Shown: positions 15,509-19,771 of the stretch, one piece after another
Layout: each line of letters begins with the position of its first letter
Position numbering within the stretch: the stretch's first letter is position 1
NCBI GenBank assembly: GCA_016712505.1
Contig: JADJQY010000007.1
Coordinates: forward strand, 1-19,771
Direction of reading: 5' to 3'
Source: Candidatus Eiseniibacteriota bacterium
GTDB taxonomy: Bacteria; Eisenbacteria; RBG-16-71-46; CAIMUX01
Length of the DNA stretch: 19,771 bases
Notes under the pieces: model-generated
Database searches by the model: none
Told to the model about the DNA's origin: nothing
What the model saw: only the letters and a program-made list of their open reading frames with translations
Translations under genes and position numbers: made by a program

Positions 15509-16861
15509 CTAGACGTTCAGGTTGTCGGTAACCGTGCGGGTCAGAAACAACGGCGCGGACCTGGCGCCTGCGTACCCCCTCGCGCCGCCTTCGCTTCGAA
15601 GCTCGTAGATCAGGCCCGGCCAAGCCCACGCTTCTTCCACGTAGGCCAGACCGATCCAATGCGAGAGGCTCGGGCTGAAACCCGCCCTTCGGATCTCCCC
15701 TACGGGACCGCCCAAGAGGAAAAGCTCGTTACCGCCGCAGAGCTCCGTCTCGCTGACGACCGCGGTTGCCCGCCGGGCCCGTGAAGGTCTCGACTCCGGT
15801 GGTGCCGTGTTCGCGTTGTGCTGAAGTTCGGCCCTCAGCATCCACTGCAAGTCGGCAAGCCGGGGCAACACCCCAGGGACGAGGAGCGAGGTGCGCATGG
15901 ATTTCATCTCGAGCGCGCAGAGCATGGAAGCCGCTTGTGCGTCGGCCTCACGGGCGGTCACACCCAGCGGGGCCAGCAAGGACCGGTCCAAGACCGGTAG
16001 CTGCTCTCTCGGCAGAAGGATCCGGTACTCGAACTCACCGGAGTCGCCATGCCGCGACACGAGCAGATCGCATCCGTCATAGGTCATCCGCTGGGCCTGG
16101 AGGTACGCCAAACGAAGTATGTCGGGTCCCAGGCGGGCGGAGAGTGCGTCCTGTGCTTCGGGTCCGACGATGGCGACCTGTGCGTGCCGATCCGTATCGT
16201 CCGTGACCGACAGGCCGGCACGGGTGATGTTCGCGACCGTCGCAGCGAACGCCGCGGCATCACCGAAGTCCTCGGCAAGCAGACGGTACCCTGCCTCCGT
16301 GCGCAGCAGCCAAATGATCTCCTGGACATCACCCTTATCTCCGAGTATCAGCGTGTGCAGCACGTCCCCGACCGCCATGTCCCGCACGTTTCCGGCGACA
16401 CACCGCGCGAGGTCTGAAACCTCGATGCTTCGGGCGAACTGCAGCGTGCGGGTCTGCGACAGATCAAGTACCACCAGCCCCTGACGCCACGCAAGATTGA
16501 GCTGTTCGGCAGTTGTCGGCGCGCCGTGGGGGGCTGGCGCCGGCGGATGGAAATCAGGGGGTGAGGGCTGCGCCACTCCCTGATGCGCTAGAATGAAATC
16601 GACGATAGTGTTTACCGAGCGGAACAGGGCCATGTCGCCATCAACGATTTCGAGGCCAAATCGAACTTCGAGGGTCGCCACGATCCCCAGGGCATCCACG
16701 GAGTCAAGACCGAGGCCCGACCCAAAGAGCGGCGCGTCGAGTCCGATCTGCGCCGGATCAATCTCCAAACGAAGCCCATCCACGAGACACTGCCTGACGC
16801 GCTGGGTGATGTCCTCACGTTGCGAGACGTATCGTGCGATCGTGTCTTTGGCATCTGGCAT
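15509..16861 (-). CDS. Acyl carrier protein fused to a GcvT/aminomethyltransferase-like domain
   Basis: 450 residues, intact. Residues about 20-95 are an ACP: LFGSGLGLDSVDALGIVATL with Ser54 as the phosphopantetheine site. A Pro-rich linker (about 97-115) follows. Residues 116-450 follow the glycine-cleavage T-protein fold: LNLAWRQGLVVLDLSQTRTL, VGDVLHTLILGDKGDVQEI (164-182), VAIVGPEAQDAL, SRHGDSGEFEYRILLP (269-284, like R.gYTGE.GFE) and a C-terminal barrel GGPVGEIRRAGFSPSLSHWIGLAYV (split: GGPVGEIRRAG, FSPSLSHWIG). The usual DD of GGxxDDL is QE at 180-181, so ordinary aminomethyl transfer is doubtful. GcvT folds bind tetrahydrofolate, so the domain may add or remove one carbon, or only hold the chain. 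GAGGAG (16869-16874) lies 7 bases before the ATG. It is the only carrier in the operon. Confidence 0.78.
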   Translation of the reverse strand: MPDAKDTIARYVSQREDITQRVRQCLVDGLRLEIDPAQIGLDAPLFGSGLGLDSVDALGIVATLEVRFGLEIVDGDMALFRSVNTIVDFILAHQGVAQPSPPDFHPPAPAPHGAPTTAEQLNLAWRQGLVVLDLSQTRTLQFARSIEVSDLARCVAGNVRDMAVGDVLHTLILGDKGDVQEIIWLLRTEAGYRLLAEDFGDAAAFAATVANITRAGLSVTDDTDRHAQVAIVGPEAQDALSARLGPDILRLAYLQAQRMTYDGCDLLVSRHGDSGEFEYRILLPREQLPVLDRSLLAPLGVTAREADAQAASMLCALEMKSMRTSLLVPGVLPRLADLQWMLRAELQHNANTAPPESRPSRARRATAVVSETELCGGNELFLLGGPVGEIRRAGFSPSLSHWIGLAYVEEAWAWPGLIYELRSEGGARGYAGARSAPLFLTRTVTDNLNV

Positions 16862-16893
16862 ACACTATCTCCTCGCCCTTTTCTGGGGCTGGG

Positions 16894-17639
16894 TCACATG
16901 CCGCCGGTCACCTCGATACTCGTGCCGGTCACGTACGAGGCAGCATCCGAGGTTAGGAAACGCACCACAGACGCCACTTCGTCCGGACGACCCCAACGCC
17001 CCAGCGGACAGTGGGCGGTTACGTCGGAGCGGACTGCGAGCGGGAGCGCAGCGGTCATGTCGGTGTCGACGAAACCAACGACAACGGCGTTCACCCGCAC
17101 GTTATATCGTCCCAACTCGTGAGACAGTGAGCGCGTGAGGCCCAGCACTCCGGCCTTGGCGGCGCCATAGTGCGTTTGACCCAGGCGACCGCGGGTCGCA
17201 GTGAGCGAGGATACGTTGACTATGCTTCCGCGTCGTGCGGCAACCATCGGCCTGCTCGCGTGCTTGCAGCAATGGAACACGCTGTCGAGGTTGACCGCCA
17301 GGATCTCATCCCAAGTCGAGGCCTGCATCAGGGCCATCGGGACATCGCGGATCGCGCCGCGTTGTTGATAAGGTGATCAATCCGCCCCAACGTGCTAGCG
17401 CAGCCCCTCACCATGTGCCGAGACACCTGTGGATCCTGGACCAGGCCCTTGACCACGATCAGCCGATCGTCGGGAAGTGCAGCCTCCTGCAGGAGCGAGT
17501 CCAGAGCGTGGTCGTTTGCGGCGTAGTTCAGCACCAAGCGAGCACCCGCCGCCGCGTATGACAGCGCAGTGGCGCGGCCGATGCCGCGTGTGGCCCCAGT
17601 GAGCAGAACAACTTGGTTCTTCTCAGCCAACAGGGTCAC
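16894..17639 (-). pseudogene. FabG-like 3-oxoacyl-ACP reductase (SDR), one frameshift
   Basis: GTG start at 17639 overlapping the upstream stop (GTGA). The NADPH-binding motif TGATRGIGRA is near residue 14 and the NNAA motif near residue 88 (DHLINNAA). Right after it one base is missing (about 17350-17356): the first frame ends at 17328, and the correct continuation IRDVPMALMQASTWDEILAV runs in the next frame to the stop at 16894. The second part has the Ser-Tyr-Lys catalytic set (VNVSSLTATRG..., HYGAAKAGVLGL) and the C-terminal VTGTSIEVTGGM. Repaired length is about 248 residues, normal for FabG, which reduces 3-oxoacyl-ACP with NADPH. A single indel may be a sequence error or a recent inactivation. 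Confidence 0.85.
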
Positions 17640-18118
17640 GGATGCTCTTCCGACGTCGCCACTCGCAACAGTGCCCCAAACGTGCCAGACGCGATCAGTG
17701 CGGCTCCGACATGCGCGTCGACCTTGTAGTGAAACCAGTGCATTCTCCTGACGCACCAGGCGAGGCCCGTAGGAGGATCTGGTCTCCCGGAACGGCCGGG
17801 CGATGAAACTTCAGGTTTGCGGAGACGAGGAAGCTTTCCCGGTAGGCGGTTCGATCTTCCCGGGAGCTGGCGTCCCTCAGGCGTCCCCATGAAGTAGCCG
17901 GATTGCGCCATCGACTCCAGCGAGGAGCGAGCCCAGATAGACCGCCTTCTCGGGGAAGTGGCCCACAAAGCTCGGGTCCGAGAGAAGGTGATGTTCTTGA
18001 GGGCGATACATCCGCCGGGAAACACCGAGATGACACGATCGATCAGCAGATAAGGATGCCGAAGCGGGAGGAGCGCCCGAATCGCGTCCGCATCCAATGG
18101 CACTACCGAGTCCGACAC
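17636..18118 (-). pseudogene. FabZ-like 3-hydroxyacyl-ACP dehydratase, several frameshifts
   Basis: Starts at GTG 18118 with a strong GGAGG (18126-18130) 7 bases upstream. The hot-dog fold pieces are in order but in different frames: ALLPLRHPYLLIDRVISVFP, ALKNITFS, then DPSFVGHFPEKAVYLGSLL (holding the catalytic GHFP His), then ESMAQSGYFMGTPEG (helix with the catalytic Glu), then YRESFLVSANLKFHRPAVPG, DQILLRA, and finally VDAHVGAALIASGTFGALLR to the TGA at 17636. Repaired, it matches FabZ of about 160 residues, which dehydrates 3-hydroxyacyl-ACP to the trans-2-enoyl form. About five indels in 480 bases are needed, so it is more damaged than any neighbour. In VYLGS the usual Pro-Gly (vmPGV) is altered. 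First intact-order gene of the operon. Confidence 0.8.
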
Positions 18119-18125
18119 AAGAATT

Positions 18126-18130
18126 CCTCC
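18126..18130 (-). promoter_or_regulatory. Ribosome binding site of the FabZ-like gene
   Basis: GGAGG on the minus strand, 7 bases before GTG 18118. It decides the start of this gene, because the same frame stays open further upstream to 18277. Confidence 0.75.
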
Positions 18131-18168
18131 GTTCGGCAAGCACTGCGCGCTCAGCCGCTCAAGTTGGG

Positions 18169-18334
18169 TTAGCCGGCCGGTACGGTCTCGAAGCAAACTC
18201 TCGGAAGGACGAGGTCGCCCACGGATGGGTGGACCGTACCCGCGAGAACCGCGCAGCGCGCGAGCGCAGGTATCCACGAGGGTCGCTTCGCCGGCCTGGA
18301 GGGGGATGGTGCACGCCAGGGCCGCCCGACGTAA
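18169..18334 (-). pseudogene. Remnant between IS256 and the dehydratase, possibly the 3' end of a lost operon gene
   Basis: On the minus strand one frame reads GTVHPSVGDLVLPRVCFETV, then PAG and a TAA at 18171-18169. Another frame reads RAALACTIPLQAGEATLVDT before MDTCARALRG-like sequence. Both look like coding debris cut off by the IS256 end at 18335. I do not recognise a family. No promoter is visible here, so the operon may originally have begun further upstream. Confidence 0.25.
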
Positions 18335-18361
18335 GGTGTGTCAGTCTTTTGTGTAAACCCC
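18335..18361. repeat. Left terminal inverted repeat of IS256 element
   Basis: 27 bases beginning GGTGTGTCAG and ending TAAACCCC. They pair imperfectly with the inverse of 19743-19769. Confidence 0.7.
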
Positions 18362-18481
18362 GATCATGAACTTCGCTCCTGAACCCGGATCTCGTCGATC
18401 CGTACCTTCCCAGCCAGGCTCCTCCTCGCGCCTGCCTTTATCGATTGCCAGCGTCATCCGTTGTCCCTTGCCGTCGGCGCT

Positions 18482-19708
18482 TCAGATCCGACCGGCGAAC
18501 ACGATGGAGAAGTGATTGAGCGCCGCGGTCAGTCTTTGATCGGGCGACTCCACCGGGCCGAGAGGCGTGTCTCAGGGCCAGATAGAGGGACTTTGCGAAC
18601 CGAGGTCGCCGTTGGGGAACGCGCCGCGCTTCTTCGTCACCTTCCGCATGCTCGAGTTCAGCGACTCGATCACATTGGTCGTGTAGATCACCTTGCGAAT
18701 CGGCGCCGGGTAGCTGAAGAACAGGATGATCGATCCCAGTTCCGCCGCCAGGTCTCGCCGATCGAAGGGAACCGACTGCCCCACTTGGCCTCCGAAGGCT
18801 GTAAGCGCCGCCTGTGCGGCCTCGACTTGATACCGCAGTGTAGTCTCCCGCAGATCCTGGGCCACCGCCTTGCGCTCCCGCCAGCTCACGTAGCGCAGAG
18901 AGTTGCGCACCATGTGCACGATGCAGGCTGGACCTGGGTCTTGGGAACGCCGCCTCCAGCGCTTCGGGGGAAAGCCCTTCAGGCCGTCCACGCAGGCGAT
19001 CAGGATGTCCTGCACCCCTCGGTTCTTCCAGCTCGGTCAGGACGTTCAGCCAGAACTTCGCTCCTTCCGCTTCGCCCAGCCAGAGCCCCAGCAACTCCTT
19101 CGTCCCCTCCGTGGTGATCCCCAGGGCCAGGTAAACCGCGCTCGTCTGCACCTGCCCGCTCTCCCGACGCTTCACGTGCAGCGCATCGAGGTAGACGATC
19201 GGGTAAACCGGGTCGAGCGGACGACTCTGCTCGCTCGGACCTCTTCCAACACACCGTCCGTTACGGTCGAGATCAGGCTGGGAGAGACCTCCACCTGATA
19301 GAGATCCTTCAAGTGGCCTTGGATCTCCGCGTCGTCAACCCACGCGAGTAGAGCGCAATCACCCCTTCTCGTCGAAGCCCTCCAGCCGCCGCTGCCGCTT
19401 GGGCACCAGCTGCGGCTCGAACTCCCGGCGCGATCACGGGGACTTCGATCTCCACTTGGCCGAACTCCGTGATGATCGTCTTGGCCGTGGTGCCCGTTGC
19501 GCGAGTTCCCCGAAGTGGTGCCCCGGGCGGCGTGCTTCTCGTACCCAAGGTGTTCGGTCATCTCCGCCTGCAGTGCCCGCTCGGCAAGACCGCCCGGTCA
19601 GTTTGCATCCAGCAGCCCGCCTCGCCCAGAATCTCCTTCAGGACTCAACCCCGAATAAGGTCGTCAGAACTGTCGAGGGCCCCGTCATCTTTCGCGCTTC
19701 TTCGCCAT
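18482..19708 (-). pseudogene. IS256-family transposase, frameshifted
   Basis: The ATG at 19708 follows a GAGGAGG ribosome site. MAKKRE and, in another frame, AEMTEHLGYEKHA match the N-terminus. WVDDAEIQGHLKDLYQVEVS leads to YPIVYLDALHVK with the first catalytic Asp. ACVDGLKGFP carries the second Asp and VIESLNSSMRKVTKKRGAFP the Glu, completing the DDE set. CIVHMVRNSLRYVSWRERKA is a family hallmark. The end SRPIKD, then AALNHFSIVFAGRI, reaches a TGA at 18484-18482. The total of about 409 codons is normal, but several indels (near 19170, 19010, 18950, 18600 and 18520, plus the N-terminal third) put these parts in different frames. Confidence 0.85.
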
Positions 19709-19742
19709 GGCATCCTCCTCTGTTCCTGTGAATCTTGCCACA

Positions 19743-19769
19743 GGCGTTATACAGAAGAAGCTACACTCC
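19743..19769. repeat. Right terminal inverted repeat of IS256 element
   Basis: The inverse reads GGAGTGTAGC and ends ATAACGCC, pairing imperfectly with 18335-18361. Confidence 0.7.
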
Positions 19770-19771
19770 TG

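Larger units (their letters stand above)
18335..19769 (-). mobile_element. IS256-family (mutator-type) insertion sequence
   Basis: The left end GGTGTGTCAGTCTTTTGTGT (from 18335) and the inverse of the right end, GGAGTGTAGCTTCTTCTGTA (from 19769), form imperfect 27-base inverted repeats when one base of gap is allowed (TCTTxTGTxTAA shared). Length 1435 bp and one transposase gene on the minus strand fit IS256. The target duplication cannot be checked because the window ends 2 bases after the right end. The element borders the start of the lipid operon and separates it from whatever lay upstream. Confidence 0.8.

Noticed and set aside
1..19771. tRNA, rRNA, riboswitch or CRISPR array
   Set aside because: No cloverleaf, conserved rRNA block or regular repeat-spacer pattern was found by eye on either strand.

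Overview
The window is GC-rich bacterial DNA from a diderm. It carries the last codons of an outer-membrane beta-barrel gene, a decayed secreted beta-propeller gene with a sorting-signal-like tail, and a decayed subtilase prodomain. That mix resembles FCB-superphylum or Eisenbacteria-like genomes, but this placement is inference; no rRNA or tRNA is present to fix it.

Layout. 1-3518 is a decayed zone: remains of a subtilase-type secreted protease (minus), a Ycf48/BNR-type beta-propeller protein broken by many frameshifts (plus), and a scrap of an LVIVD-type repeat protein. 3600-5961 is an intact defence or toxin-antitoxin block: an AbiEi-like protein with a nuclease-fold N-terminus behind a leaderless-type promoter, a perfect 13-bp inverted repeat, and a HigB/HigA pair behind its own promoter. 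6166-8640 is an IS21-family element with 53-bp ends and a 4-bp target duplication. It sits in the last six codons of an outer-membrane protein gene; removing it in silico restores an ORF ending in VGVRF. Its istA and istB are both frameshifted.

9144-18118 is the core: a tightly packed minus-strand operon, read from high to low coordinates. The order is FabZ-like dehydratase (broken), FabG-like ketoreductase (one frameshift), an ACP fused to a GcvT/aminomethyltransferase-like domain, a catalytically dead ketosynthase (chain-length-factor-like), an FabD-like malonyl transferase, an active FabF-like ketosynthase, a PF14907-type nucleotidyltransferase, and a TMTC/DUF1736-type multi-spanning glycosyltransferase with a TPR-like tail. 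Most junctions are 4-base stop/start overlaps or gaps of a few bases. The set looks like a dedicated type II fatty-acid/polyketide assembly line whose product may be transferred to a sugar or envelope acceptor. The ACP-GcvT fusion is the most unusual part, and I know of no characterised counterpart.

18335-19769 is an IS256-family element with a frame-broken transposase. It cuts off whatever lay upstream of the dehydratase, leaving a short remnant. Intact stretches (3674-5961 and 9144-16861) alternate with frame-broken ones. This could be real decay around mobile elements or uneven consensus quality, and raw reads would decide. No tRNA, rRNA or CRISPR array was seen.
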